64,000 nt of DNA from Schistocephalus solidus. Taxonomy: Eukaryota; Platyhelminthes; Cestoda; Diphyllobothriidea; Diphyllobothriidae. The DNA is taken from assembly GCA_017591395.1 (NCBI GenBank), contig WEDG01000322.1, positions 1 through 64,000 of the forward strand, given 5' to 3'. The notes beneath the pieces are model-generated. The model had not been told where the DNA came from. It did not search any database and saw only the letters and a program-made list of their open reading frames with translations. How positions within the stretch are numbered: position 1 is the stretch's first letter; every line of letters begins with the position of its first letter. Made by a program: the position numbers and the translations under genes. This document shows, piece after piece, positions 11,180 to 24,409 of this stretch.

Positions 11180-14100
11180 CTTTTGCTGCTCTGCGAGATT
11201 ATTCGTCCAGACAGGACGACTAGTCCACGCCGACGAGTCGATTGTCACGGACAATAATTGTCAAAGTTTTATGTACTTCGCAGTTTGTGTCGACCTTGAC
11301 ATGCCAACGGTTTTCTCCATGTTTATATCTACTACGAAGTCAGCGCATGCCTAGAAGACGTCCAGAAGTCGGAGTAGGAACGCCTTGCGCTAAATTCCAG
11401 CAGCGGTAAATGCATGTTTCCGTATCCTAACAATAACGCTTACCCAACGCCAATCGTCAAGGCGGCGCGTGTATGTTGCAGATGTTAAGCCATCCCATCT
11501 ACTCGGTGGTTCATCTCGATTTCTGGTCGTTCATGAGATAGGGCACGTTATGCGAAATCAGCCCACGCTGCGTCCCCCAAAGTTTTACAGGGGTAAATAA
11601 GCGACTGGTTTTTAAAAGAGGGTATATTGTGGTTTAAAAATTAATCTTACGTTGTTTAGAAATACTAATTTTTTTTAGAAAGTGGTAAATTCCGAAAACG
11701 TGAAAATTTGGTTAGCTAATTAACCTGACGTTTTAAATGTATAGAATGCCTATCCATGTAAAAACGAGTAAATAAAACACCACACGTAGAATTACTTTTG
11801 AAAATGGGCCTTTAGTGTATATTCCACGGCAGTAGTCTTCCAGATTAAGGGCAGTGGAAATTATTGCCCTTACCAAACAGCCTCAATTTCGAGTATATAT
11901 TTTAACACGGTTTCATGAGAATGGGTGGTTTCCTCTTCCGTTTATGCGCTTAAGATGTATTTGGCTAAGACGAAAGATTTTCGCTTGATTGCACTGGCAT
12001 GGACGTCACAGAAATAAATATTCCATAAGTTGACAGGCTGATAGGCCGTTCAGTGACTAATAAATTTAAATAGAATTTTTAGGTGAAATCGTAAACGTAC
12101 CATTTTATGCATATTAAGAGGATCTTCCTTTTGTTAAATTTATTCATAAATATTTCGAGTGTTGGCTTACGATGAGTTTCAGATCGTCCTTGAAATTGTG
12201 ATAAATAGTTTACGTTTTTCTGTGTTTTCTGTCTATTGCCCATAACTGTATATTCTGATGCATGTGCTTATCGAAACCTTCAAAATAGGATATTTCTTAA
12301 AGACATTTACTGAAATAGTGAGTTCTGAGACAGTCTTTCTAATGCAGATGGCCCTTTCGGGTCATATTTTTAGACGCACACAAACAAGAAAACTCGTTGC
12401 CGAGAAAAATAAACGCCCGCAACATAATTCGGCAATTAACATGCCTAAGATCGATTTAGAAAACTCTCATAATATGTTACCTCTTTATCAAACACTAAGT
12501 AGATATTTCCTTTTCGAATGTCTACGTACTTAGTCCTGTTTAAAGACCAAGTCAAGGAAAAAATGGGGACGTTCGACCGGTTTTACGACTTCGCTAAAAA
12601 TAAGGGATAAAATATCTGCTGAAAATTAAAGAACTCCTTTATTTATTTGTATTGGAGCATTTTTCGCTATACTTGCTTACTTTTCGGCATGACCGGATAT
12701 GTACTAAGATTTTGCGAAGAAATGTCAATCTTCTGCCCTTTCCGTTTCAATTTTCCGTATTCATGAACAGTCAACTGCAGATAGATATTGTCTGAACAGA
12801 GAAAAATGATGGCATGTGGCGGCTTTTTGTATACATGCTTGTTTACAGGCTCAATTATCGGTGTGGTAAAACTAAATACACTCACGGAAGTTTATTACGG
12901 AGTTTTTGGCATAAGAAGTCGCAAATTTGCAAAACTGAATTTTTAAAACGAAATCCGTCCTTGATTTTCCGAAAACAATGCGATTTCTCATATCTCCATT
13001 CACCTGATTTTCGTGAACGCAAAATCAAATTTTCCGTTTTGTGAAGGGATATATTTAAAACTTTTCTAGCTTATATTGCTATTTCTGTATAGTACAACAA
13101 ATGCAGACAAGAATTTTCGGCCAAGAAAGTGCAATAACGTAGGAAAACACCAAGAACTCAAACAAACTGCTGATTTGGCACCACTTTGTTCAGTTTTGCC
13201 TTCAATAAACAGATCTTGCAGCGTTTTGCGCCTCAAATCAGTACCAAAAACGCAAATATCAATTTCAAATGTGTGCCATTCTACTCCCTCAATTTCGAGG
13301 ATAAAATGTAATGAGTTAGGCAATCTAGTGTATATCAAGGCCACTTGTATTTTTTGGTCAGTCTCAGTGCGGTAGGTTCTCGATTAAATGGTCTTAGGAC
13401 TGTTAAAAATAAAGGAATGACAATGTAACGCACAATCCAGATATTATCGCTTTTCTACCGCTAAAGATGCGGAGACTTAGCGGAGTGAATAACTTTTACT
13501 TCAAAAAGTTGCTCGGTCAGTCGGTAACAAACACACAAAAGAGTTTTTGGCTAGCCGTGGTAAAATAGTTGAAGATTCTTTAAGGACGTGGGCGAAGCGT
13601 TGCATGTGGTAAAATGAATTGCTATAGCCTGAAAAATAGGGGTGTGATCAAGAGGATAAATAAAACTGTGGACCAATAAAATAAGGGTTTTGGCTGTTCA
13701 CTGTTATAATTTTTACACCAAACGATACAGGAGGATGCTGAATGACGTCCTCCAATACTGATACTGAATAGGGTGCAGACGACTGTGATGACGATGCCGC
13801 GGATGCCGTTAATGAATAGGATCCAAGTTTGGTCTGGTCAACTGTTTGAAACACAGATTTGCATCCGATTGTTTCCGTGGTTCTGTGGAATTTCAGATCT
13901 CAAGCACATCGGGCAGGCTAGGCTTTCACTGATGCAACTAATTAATATTTCATCACATTTAACCGGCACACACTCCACAAGACTGCAACAGTTACGTTGA
14001 TTGTGTCTGGAAGTTTGGAGCGCCCTCTCCAACTCGCCCCCTTGTCCCCCCTCGTCTCCCTCTTCCCACTCTCCCCTCTCGTCCTTTCTCTCTCCCCTCT

Positions 14101-14610
14101 CCCCCTCGGCTCCACCTAACCCACTGTGGCTTAGAGGGTTGCCGACTGAGACGACAGAAGCGAGAGTCAGGCGGCAATGGCTCCCACTTAATTTGACCTC
14201 TCCGGCACTCTCAAGCATGTGAGCTCCAAACCGCCGTTATGAAAGCCTGGCAGACTATGTTTGTGCCCAACACGCCTGAGCCTGCCATCAGAGCAGGGTG
14301 GGTGAGAAATGGGAGACTGCGGTAGACACTACGCAAGTCTACCTCGTAAGTCACCGGTGCTGTGTCCACTTCATGCGGTAGGCGCTTTCAACGGTTGAAG
14401 GGATTTATATCGGTTATTATTTCCAAAGGGATACTAATATTGAATTGGAGTAGACGAGTTTGCTTCTTTTGAAAAAAATCTAATATGTAAAATGGAAGAT
14501 GAGTTTGCCCATCCAACTCGACCGCAGGACGAAGGTTAGTAGTTGCATCTTGCCAGAGGCTATGAAGTCCATATTGGAGGTCGCATGCAGACTAGCAATC
14601 CATCTTTACA
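11180..14610. other. AT-rich non-coding stretch; pyrimidine tract near 14030-14115
   Basis: Composition becomes visibly more AT-rich from about 11.6 kb. No supported gene was found. At about 14030-14115 the + strand is almost entirely C and T; frames across it (Ser/Pro-rich on +, Glu/Gly/Arg-rich on -) are compositional artefacts. Confidence 0.4.
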
Positions 14611-14615
14611 AAAAA

Positions 14616-14867
14616 TGTTTAGTGTTTAGTGAAATCAACTCAGGTGTCACAAAATAAACTACCAATAACTTGGATCACGCTAGGCCTTCCAAATACGCCT
14701 ATAAGCATTCCTTATCAGCCATGTAACTTCGATTCTTTTTGAGGATTCGATTAGTGGTTTATTTCACTACATGAAAATGGAAACAATTCAAACTAAGTCA
14801 AGCTTGAATGTATTCGCATTCGTCGATTTACGTGTTTTAAAGAAAACTGAAAGCATGGTAAATGTGG
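14616..14867 (+). repeat. 250-bp direct repeat, unit 1
   Basis: The run from ATGTTTAGTG through CTAGGCCTTCCAAATACGCC, TTTTTGAGGATTCGATTAGT and GAAAGCATGGTAAATGTGGC recurs about 293 bp downstream with few changes. No open frame spans it. Confidence 0.85.
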
Positions 14868-14913
14868 CAGTCTACGCTGAAGTTCTCAGAGCGCGTACTA
14901 GAAATAATTGAGA

Positions 14914-15161
14914 AATGTTTAGTGAATACAACTCGGGTGTCACAAAATAAACAATCAATAACTTGGATCATGCTAGGCCTTCCAAATACCCCTATAAGCA
15001 TTCCTTATCAGCTATGTAACTTCGATTCTTTTTGAGGATTCGATTAGTGGTTTATTTCACTACATGAAGAGGGAAACAATTCAAACTAAGACAAGCTGGA
15101 CTGTATTCGCATTCGTCGATTAACGTGTTTTAAAGAAAACTGAAAGCATGGTAAATGCGGC
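14914..15161 (+). repeat. 250-bp direct repeat, unit 2
   Basis: Second unit of the direct repeat. It is separated from unit 1 by about 46 bp of unrelated sequence and ends at GGTAAATGCGGC, close to the start of the CAT tract. The high identity suggests a recent tandem duplication. Confidence 0.85.
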
Positions 15162-15220
15162 GTACTCGCAACCTCTTTGCGCCTCTTCTCATTACTATAC
15201 CCATCCCTTCCCCTCTAACA

Positions 15221-15439
<219 letters not shown>

Positions 15440-15450
15440 CAGTTTTTGTA

Positions 15451-15500
15451 CCTGTCTCTGATGATGTATTTGAGAGAGAATCCGAAACTTCAGACAAGTT
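15451..15500 (+). ncRNA. Hammerhead-ribozyme-like motif H1 (PLE pseudo-LTR relic)
   Basis: The order fits a type I hammerhead. TGTCT (half of stem I) is followed by the core CTGATGA (15458-15464). Next come a weak stem II region (GTATT ... AATCC), GAAA (15484-15487), ACTT in place of a minimal ACGT stem III, then C and AGACA, which pairs with TGTCT over 5 bp. Related motifs recur at 18.0, 18.1 and 33.2 kb. PLEs are known to carry minimal hammerheads in their pseudo-LTRs. Stem III is altered, so activity is doubtful. Confidence 0.6.
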
Positions 15501-15549
15501 ACCATTATGTTCCAGCGAGCGCATCTTCATGCCCATCTGAACTGCATCC

Positions 15550-17340
15550 TTGAACTCTCCAGTCGCTTATATAAGAAATTATATTGTCTGATTTATGAAA
15601 ATTTTGGTTTTCGCAGTCAACAGGACTGACATTCGGGGATCAACTTAGCCAAGACAATAATCGAAGGCCGTCTTCTTTCTGGAGGATTCGATCAAACGTG
15701 TTCAATCTGCAAGGGCTTTGTAGTTGACCACTAAACGCCCTCACACGAAAGCATGTTGCAATTTTCTCGAAAAGCTGTCAGACACGCTGACGTTGCAACT
15801 CGATCAGCTGAATCGACTGATAACAACCTAGACAGGCAACGTATCCGTCCTGGCCCCAGGTAATGAAATACACCACTTAGACTCAGGGCACTTGAACAAA
15901 TACAGCAGTCCTCTCTCTCTCTCGCTCTCTTAGACAGAAAAATAAATACTGTCAGCAAACGCCCAGGCCTCACGAGTGACCGCTTCTACCCTAAACAGAA
16001 CAAATTCCCTTCTATCTTCACCTTTTACTAGCTATTTGGTTTGATTATGGTGGTGGTTTAGGCATATACACTAACCTGAGTCAAAAACATCTCCGGCAAA
16101 CCTTGCAAGTAGAAAATGTAAACAGTAACCAAGCGACTCTAAACCTATCTTCCCACAAGAGTTCCTACACGGATTGGTTCGCTAAAGATCCAGTATCCAC
16201 AATATTTAGGCCAGGCACATTTACATTGGTTGGCTGAATTTTTGATCTCTTTTGCTAGCGCCCAGTGGCAGAGAGTAGCCCAGGTCAGTATACCAAGAGG
16301 CCTTAATGGTGTTAATACGTGTGCGCATTTTATCTCCTGGCGGCGTTTAAAACTGGGCTGGTTGAGCACGCGGAAAGCCTGCTCGATCCAACAGGCTTTG
16401 CAAAGTATCAACCGACTATGCTGCTCTGGAAAATGTGCTAATGCAACCGCTCTTTTTGTACTTTCTGCGGAAGGTCGTTTTTTGGCTCAAAAGTACATGC
16501 TCTCCCGAATGCCACATCCTTTGCGAGGGCCGACTCAGTTACAAATGACGTAGTTGGCGTCATGGTAACGGCCTTGCAACGTCAGCCGATGAATGAGCAC
16601 TTCCATTCAACGCAGTGAGGAGGCGTAGAGGCAAAACGGAGAAGTAGACGGCAGTCCCACTTTGGCCAACTTTGATGTTCCTCCGTCTCATATGAACGCA
16701 TGACTGTATGAAGTTGTCACGCGCGCACCGAAAGCGACAGCGAGTCAGGGACAGATATGACTTTCTACCTCTCTCCCACTCACCCTCTCACACAAACACT
16801 CAGCCTCTGACGCGTTAGTCCCACTGGCGCGTACTCATCATGAGTCGATAATCATTTGCTCAAATAAGCATATGCCAGACAATTTTCACCAAGTCCATGT
16901 AAACAGCGTCAGTAATGTGTCCGAGGTGGTGCAGACACAAAGAAATAACTCCAATTCAAGCATATGTGTCCAGTTTCGTAGGGTGAAATTCGCGGTGATT
17001 AGCAGCAACTAGATGTGCACTTCCACTAGATGCCGACTTCACTTTTCAATTTTAACATGGGAATTTTTCGCAGAACTTAAACCTACCTAGAATTGTTTTA
17101 AAGTTGCGAAAAATTCATAGTTAAAAGATTCAAAAGACGATTTGGCGTGCATACGCGCTGCTTTTGATAACTTCTCTTCAGGCCAGTACATTTATAGGGA
17201 ACGTTGGAACGTAGTACAAATTTAAAAAATGAAATCGATAATGTTTGTCTGGTTGCGCAAGTGTGTTATGCATGCAGTGTGCATAGGGGTAAGTATGAAA
17301 AGGGACAGTGTGTTAGGCGGTAGTGAGCATTGGGTAGAGC
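15550..17340. other. No recognisable gene
   Basis: Overlapping frames at 16145-16553 on both strands are the longest but show no recognised motif. The segment at 16560-16850 is less AT-rich and includes a CA/CT-rich run (16760-16810). Confidence 0.35.
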
Positions 17341-17342
17341 CG

Positions 17343-17345
<3 letters not shown>

Positions 17346-17391
<46 letters not shown>
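17346..17391. repeat. (TA)n microsatellite
   Basis: About 46 bases of alternating TA. The Tyr-Ile runs in crossing frames are artefacts. Confidence 0.95.
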
Positions 17392-17395
<4 letters not shown>

Positions 17396-17544
17396 AAGTC
17401 AGATAAGTTCTTTAAGATAAAGAATTTTTGTTTAAATTTACAACGCCTGTTCCCTAGATCTCGTCAAACGTTTATAATAAGGCGAATGTGTCAAGAAACA
17501 ACTAGCATCGTGAGTGCATCGTGAGTGTATAAAGCCAAAATGAA

Positions 17545-17710
17545 ATTACCGACAAGGACAAGGGAGAGCGAAATGGAATCTGATGGCTTATTGGCTGTTG
17601 TCAGCCAGATATTTTAAGCTCGAGACTTTGTAACTCATTAGACTCGAATCTGTTACCTGATGGTAAGAGGTCCACGGCTCTAATCAGGGAGCCATGGGAC
17701 CGTTTTCCCG
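17545..17710 (-). repeat. tRNA-derived SINE, copy 3
   Basis: On the minus strand a tRNA-like head includes an A-box-like TGGCTCCCTGATTAGAGC and a B-box-like AGATTCGAGTC. It is followed by the SINE tail, seen on + as CCGACAAGGACAAGGGAGAG ... TGGCTTATTGGCTG. The copy is diverged. Confidence 0.6.
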
Positions 17711-18000
17711 TTGTTCGCGATCCGTCAGCTTAACGATGCTAGGAGTTTAAGGAACGCGTGGCTGATCAAATCGCTTCTGGTGCCATCAGAATTTGATAGA
17801 GTTACGTTTGAGAGTACCTTTAGTGGAGAGTAAAGTAATGTTAGAAATAATCTACTGAATTAATTACAAAACATCATTTGAAGGGGCGTACCGAGTAGGT
17901 GGTTTTGCGTCTACTTGCTTTTGCCGTCTTTGAAGTGATATAAGCAAAAAAGCGAGTTCGAGGCAGCAGTTCAGAAGATGGGAGCGCTGAAAATGAAGTT

Positions 18001-18048
18001 TGTTGGTCTAACGTTTTGGATACTATCTCGAACCCATCATCAGAGACA
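18001..18048 (-). ncRNA. Hammerhead-ribozyme-like motif H2
   Basis: Minus strand: GTCT, CTGATGA (complement of 18037-18043), a GGGT ... ATCC stem II, then AAAACGT where GAAACGT is expected, T, and AGAC pairing with GTCT over 4 bp. The first conserved G of GAAA is lost, so it is likely inactive. Sequence 3' of it (TTCTGAACTGCTGCC) matches that after motif H4 at 33.2 kb, which marks it as the end of the same PLE family. Confidence 0.55.
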
Positions 18049-18134
18049 GTCGCGATGAACGTAAGATCTGCTAATTGGATTAGGCATTTAGCTGCACGGT
18101 AATTACGTCCTATTGAACTCCTTGCACCTTCAAC

Positions 18135-18180
18135 TGTCTCTGAGGATTTGTTTGAGCGCGCATCTGCAACGTCAAGCAAA
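18135..18180 (+). ncRNA. Hammerhead-ribozyme-like motif H3 (inverted partner of H2)
   Basis: The + strand reads TGTCT, CTGAGGA (18140-18146; CTGATGA expected), TTTGTTTGAGCGCGCATCT, GCAACGTC (GAAACGTC expected), AAGCAAATAAACTTC. It is collinear with H1, including the downstream GTTCCAGTGATCTCATCT segment. It lies about 100 bp from H2 in opposite orientation, so two PLE ends face each other. The core is degenerate. Confidence 0.45.
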
Positions 18181-18841
18181 TAAACTTCACGTTCCAGTGA
18201 TCTCATCTCAGTCCGATTTTTGAACTGTGGACATTGCTAAAACGTCATCGATTCGTTTGAAGGGGGCTTCAGATGTCGATTTTCTGGCGGGTTTGGAGCT
18301 AATAATGTGCACCAATTGGCATCCTATCGCATGGAGTTGGACTCAAAGTGTCTTACTACCTTGGTGAATGCTAAAGACCCTGCAGCAGGCGAAGAATTAA
18401 CTCCAACGTGTCGTGTTTGGAGTACTTGATGGAGCAAAAAGCGCGAATTCGAGGTTCAACCGCGCAACTATGTCCCTCCTAACTCGTTTCATGGCTTCGC
18501 GAAGCTGCTAGTTTCAATGGCCTCGGTTATTTGAAATTACAGGTAATATCAAGTGCTTAGTATTCCAACAAAAGCTTACTGAAGCGAATAATGCCATTCG
18601 GCCTACCCTTATTTGAGGGATTTTTGCACGAATATGAACGAGAGGTGTTAAAGAATAGATGTTTAGATGGTAAGAGTAAAACATACAGTCACCATTGAAT
18701 CTCTTGAGAGTACTTATCAGTTATCGGTTTCCCGTTGTTGTGAGAGCCCAGGGTAGATCGACGCACCCTCACAATATCTCAAACATCGGTGGAAGCCACG
18801 CCCCGTGACCGCAAGTAATAATCATCATCGGCAGAAGAGAA

Positions 18842-19035
18842 TTACCTACAAAGACAAGGGATACCAGAATGGAGATTTCTGGTTTAGTAACCACCATCAG
18901 CCGCCATACCCAACCCTAGGTTGTGCATCACCAGGGGCTCAAGCCAGCTAGGCGGCTGCTGACAAGGCTCGAGAGCGAGCCCCCAGGCAGAATGGGACGC
19001 CTATGTCCAGTAAACGATCGGCGAGTGTTCATCCA
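18842..19035 (-). repeat. tRNA-derived SINE, copy 4 (tail inverted relative to head)
   Basis: The SINE tail lies on the minus strand (+ strand ACAAAGACAAGGGATACCAG ... ACCATCAGCCGCCATACCCA). It is followed by a SINE head in + orientation (GGCTCGAGAGCGAGCCCCCA, AATGGGACGCC). Head and tail therefore point in opposite directions, as in the complex cluster at 35.5-36.1 kb. Confidence 0.6.
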
Positions 19036-19039
19036 CCAG

Positions 19040-22000
19040 TAATAATCAGCATTCGCAGAAATGAAGCAGTAATTTTGGCGTCAAGGTATTGTGATAAAAC
19101 ATGCATCTCCAGGCTGTTGATGAAAGCCTTCACAACAATTGGATAAGACGGATTTTATATATTTTTAGACAAGGAAGAGCAGTTATTTTCCAGCGAGAGT
19201 TTAACTGTTGAATTAGCGCTCCCGTGAAACTGTGCAAACAATTTCAATTTGTTCGGCCTTTGAATGATGCGCATGCGCCGTTAACTTTTTAACTGTCTTG
19301 TCAGTTTTTGTTGAGCCAGTTTGGTCGGTTCTTTGAAGATGGATTACAATTTACGCGTGGCAAAGGTTTTGGTTAGATCGACTGAAGCAAGCCAAGACTC
19401 GTATCAAATCGCGAAACCAAGTTTCGAAAAAGGAGATGAACTAAAGTGCCATATGCTATTCTCGTTCTTTTCCGACGGTCATTGGAATTTTTGCAGCCAT
19501 TAAGCTCACTTATGTAGGCAGACAGGGTCAGTTGTCCCGTATTTCTCAAGACACTTTTTACTTGAATAATGTCAGTAGCAGGTTTATATAAGTAAATATA
19601 TCAACCCCTTTATAGATCTAATATTTTGCATTGAATATATTATAGTTTCCAATTTAAGTTCAGGCATAAAAAAATACGATATATACCTGCCAGTTAAATG
19701 CCGATTTGCCACTGAATACAGCAAATGTTAGTATTTCTAATGTGACTAGTATTGGGTTCCAATAGCACACCTTCGGTGAGGGGTATATTATCAGCACAGG
19801 CACGACATTTTCCTATCCTGAGGTGCCCAGTGTGTCGAAACAAAACCCTTTCCATGTTCTGGTAGTGTTATATCAGTTGGCAACGCTAAACGCCGATAAC
19901 CTGCACCTATCATTTGCCCTGAACCTACGTTATAGGTTTAGACAAAAGGGCCTCGATTAGCAAAGCGTAACAGCTTAAGGCAGGCAGTATGTTTCAAATT
20001 AGGTTGTCTTTGGCAAGTAGACGCACCCAGATCTCAGGAAGGACATCCTGTCTCCAATCAGGAACCGAAGAAGTTAGGAAAATCCTAAGTCTAGGATTTG
20101 CTAAAAATGTTTTTGAAAAGTAGATCAGGAGCCTACGCCGAAGTTCATAAACCACAGCTCAGGTGAAAAATACTTTACTTCGACAAGGTTTACTAATTAA
20201 GGAGATGGGAACATGCTGGTGAGATGCAAACAACATTAGCTTTATACCCTTTAAGTTATGGATAAGTAACTCGAGATAATACTTCACTGAAGGAGGCCAC
20301 CGAAGTACAGGCGATGCGGATGTGAAGCTGATTCATTTACGTGGTGAACGCTTCCGAAGTTCCACACCTGTTAACAACTTGAGACCGCGCAGTAAGAAGC
20401 ACATGCTAGCTGTTAGCTGACGTAACCCCTTCTCTCCAGTCTTTGTTCGCGTCATTGAATGTTACCATTGATTCAGGTTGAGCAGCGGATGAAGTGATCG
20501 CCATGGAAAATCCGAAATATGCGTGGGAATTTCTGGAAGCTTGGTGCAGGAATAAGTACAATATAAACTCAAAAGGTGGATCCCGAGGCGCACTACGTAG
20601 GCATGCGTACACGACTCTTCAATCATCTGTGCCCATCATAGAACAGAAAAATGCTACTTCACATTAATCTTGTGGGCTCAAAACCCCTATCGCTGAGAAC
20701 ACAAGTCATATTCAAAGCCCCAACACTTCCTCACCTACGGAAACTCTCGCAACATTGTGTGTCCCATTGGACAGCTCTTCATTTTAATCTCAAATGTATA
20801 TACATAAACGTTATAGCGCCGTAAGATAACCTCCCAGCATTCATTTCGTTTTAAGACGTCATAACGTAACAAGCTTGTAAGTTTCGAAAAGCCTCATCCA
20901 CTCTCATTGTTTCAGGTTGGAATATACACTGTCACAGTTATGTACACAAATAAATAAATACAAGATAAACCCATTATAACAAAATTCACCGAAGCGTTTG
21001 AGGAAGATGCCTTATCCCCCGAGAGTCATAGGGAGCAGTCATATCTCACCCATTAATTTATCCAAGGTTTTCAAACTTGGTGTCCGGTTTGATAACTATC
21101 GCTTGCTATTAAAGTCTTAATGGCCATCCCTGTATCCTTTGTCATTGTCGGCACCCTTGTATTATGCATGTATGTTTTGGAGAAAGTCAACCAACTTTGA
21201 TCCTTAAGTTTCCACATCAGTACCCCATTTCGTCATTTGGCTGGCAATGAATGCGCAAATGGGTTGAAATCCTGAATTTATTTGAAAAATGGGTACTGTT
21301 CAGACCTTCCCTGCTACTGGCTCATTGTTGTGGGCTGTCATTTAGTTCAGATTGACTGCCATCTCTTATAATCTTTCTTGGGATTATTGTATACGGCATC
21401 TAATTCGATGTGCCAATCAATGCACGAATAATCTGAACGAATGGTTTCCAAAATGAGTGCACTAAACATTTTGTAGGTCAATGCATGCGACAAGAGGTAC
21501 CGAAAGAAAATGACAAGATGCTATATCCTTTGCGTATTGTATCGGAGGCACTTCGGCATGACTCTTGGACTACACACCCAGGGCGTTTTTGTATATATTA
21601 TCAAATATTTTATCTGTATTTACCAGAAATTTTGTTTTTTTGTGGCAATATTTAAAGTATTAATGGGCATTAATTTTTCACAAATTTACTTAGGCAATTT
21701 TTTCAGAATTAATCATTATATTGATTATATAAGAAAATTATAATTTAATAACGTGATGCAATAATGGACAAAAATTCTCTTAACATGCTTTTACAATAAG
21801 GCATCTAAACCAGAATTAGCTCACCATTGATTACACAAATGATGTTGCCGGATTCTTTGAAAAACCGCTGAGGAAGCAAAAATACAAGTGGTGTCAAGAT
21901 CCACGATCACACAGAAACACTCAGCTTATAAAATTACAGGATTGGACTGAGTATTTAGACAAAAATGAGGCCAACCACAGGATTCCGTGCGTAGCCCGCA

Positions 22001-24060
22001 GTGCAGTGTACTGAGGTTCCACTGGAAAATCGCACACACGAGCATCAGGTGGCAGCACACAAGTGAAACCACTTTCCCAAATTGCCATACGTATGCTGGA
22101 ACCTGGATACACTTTTGCCGGTGACTTGACTTGCATTCCTGGCACCTGTAGACCAAACGAAAGCTGTGAATGTCGGACAGCCGTGCATTGCAACAACTCA
22201 TGCAGAAAGAAACAGTGCGAATAAGACGCTGTGCGTAAGACTCTCACAGAAAAGCAGAAAAGCCGACATTCAATCTGAGCTAGATGCCAGCCACTGTAAA
22301 TAAGTGAGCAGTTCAGACTTTTATGTATGTTAAAACTATTAGTTGTTTTGCACGTGCAATACAAGTCAAATTTAAGAGATAAAGTTGGCAGGACGTAGTC
22401 GTCTTTAATTTACATTTCGTGGGTTATCCATTCTCTAATATATAATGTCTCTGAAGTTCAAGATTTACATATGGGAGTGAAAATTTTATGAATAAAAATG
22501 AAAATTAATGGGCTTTAGGTTGAAAAGGAAAAAAATGTTTAGACAAACATTCAGGGGGAAATAACCTCAGCTGGTAAGATTAAATGGGTTAAATTTATTA
22601 TAGATGTTCAATGTGTAAGCCAGTTTTTATGCGGCCCATATCCGTCGGTGGTCGAGTTCTTGTCAGATAGTTTCCTACGAAAAATGGCCTTACACAGAGT
22701 GCTCTGAGATAGCGCAGAACAAATTTAATTTTTTGAGTCCCTTCCATGTTAAATCATAGCCTGTATACCGAAGTAGCCCCAAATGCGGTAATGTTGCTTG
22801 TTCCTTTGGCCTTTACTGAAGCACTGCACATTTTCAGCCTTGTTTACTGAAAGGAAAACAGACAGGACTTTGGGCGATATCAAAGGTTGCTGCATATTCA
22901 AAATCTAAATGTAGAACCAATAGCTCAAAAACCAAAACTTATCAACTATTTACCAGTATTTCAACGAATATCTGAAACTAATTTTAATCCAATACCAGAA
23001 ATAAATTTGAAGAAATTTGACGAAAGGAAGCTTCTCTTAATACACTTCACATGGTACGTGATGTTTCAGATTTTTGCAATGGGCCACTCTTTTTTAAATT
23101 TGGTATTTCTGAACAAAGTATTGCTAAGTTTCATATTTCCTTTAAGATTTAAATTCGCGTAGGTTTTTTGTATTGTTACTTCAATGTCTTGGTACATCTT
23201 TTGGTGCTGGTTTGCGAGCGATTATTAATCTTTCGTAAATATCGACACATTTAATGGGATATGTAATGTACATACGAAAGCTGTGCTATCTTAAGGAATG
23301 TTTAGCTAAATTCTGATACGTGTCTTTGATTAGAAAATTTAACTTAGGTTTGAAATAATAATTATCGTGCAGCATAATTGTCAGAATGTTGGCCTTTGGG
23401 AAAGCTCATTTTCAGCTGCTTGCATAAACAATGGCCAGGAAAAAATGACGACCTTCTTAGTAATCACTTTCCCTTTTGCGAGATTTCAATATCACCCTCG
23501 ATGGTGAAAACTTTCGAAGAATTTGGAAAAAATTACACATCCCGCCACTATATCATCTCATACTTAGAGACGACTGTTAGTAAGACGGAAGACAGGCCAA
23601 GCCAGGGAACCATTATTATGAGCTTCCGAATTCCTACAGGAGTTCATCATAAGAGATAAAAGTAGCAACAAAACAGGCAGCAGTTATAGAAGAATGGTCG
23701 CCATCGCGCAATCAGACACACCAAGTTAGAGGCGTGTATGCCGGCACAAAATCGCTACCGCATGTCCTGTTTCCGGTATGGGCGATTATCTTGCTGGATG
23801 CCACGTTAAACCCCAGACGCGTATCAAGCGTGTAGGCAAACACTTGTCAACCAATCGCGCAGACGGCTTATGTTTATGCATGCCCGATATGAGCCCGTGT
23901 TCGCTCTGACCTGTGCAATTATAAAAGACATCTTGGGCGTAGGATACGATACATTTCACTTGACTGTTCCCACGATTTTAATCGGTCTTTGAGATTAATG
24001 ACCTTGTTGCACCTGATAGCTTTGGCTCGGTGAGCAATTCCAAAAAATGACTGGATCGTT
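19040..24060. other. AT-rich, no supported gene; possible CR1 trace near 20.2 kb
   Basis: At about 20228-20265 (+) the frame reads LALYPLSYG-stop-V, resembling the YPLSYGQLRG segment of the CR1-like elements, but the match is too short to annotate separately. At 21920-22365 all frames are unusually Cys-rich and open (147 codons on minus) in a locally less AT-rich patch. I do not recognise a family there and cannot choose a strand. Confidence 0.3.
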
Positions 24061-24061
24061 T

Positions 24062-24117
24062 ACATTCTTCTTTTTCTTCTTCTTCTTCTTTTTCTTCGTC
24101 TTCTTTTTCGTCTTTTT
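24062..24117. repeat. (TTC)n-rich pyrimidine tract
   Basis: About 55 bases of nearly pure TTC/TTTTC repeats on the + strand, an imperfect purine-pyrimidine tract that lies about 300 bp upstream of a PLE relic. Confidence 0.85.
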
Positions 24118-24409
24118 GTATGCTTTTCGATTGTCACAAGTTCAAAATATTCCTGAACTTCCCTTTTTCGCACATAGACGTGCAAAGTTTTCAGTGGTTT
24201 ATATTTCGCATACGTGAGAAGCTTAGTGTGTTTAACCTATTCCTGATCTACGTTTTTACCCATAATGCGTTCTTTTTTACGAGAAAATTCAAATTGATTT
24301 GACATATCTGAGATTAAACTTCTTAGAATTTCACCACGGATACAGGTAGCACAGTCAGCTCGTCATTACAGCACTTGGAGAAACCTAAGGAGGTATGTCT
24401 CCTGTCAAA

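Noticed and set aside
13838..14222. Gly/Glu/Arg-rich and Ser/Pro-rich frames of up to 126 codons
   Set aside because: They come from a strand-biased pyrimidine tract; composition explains the open frames.
17229..17420. Tyr-Ile repeat open frames here and at 35.8, 51.2 and 54.8 kb
   Set aside because: They are translations of (TA)n microsatellites.
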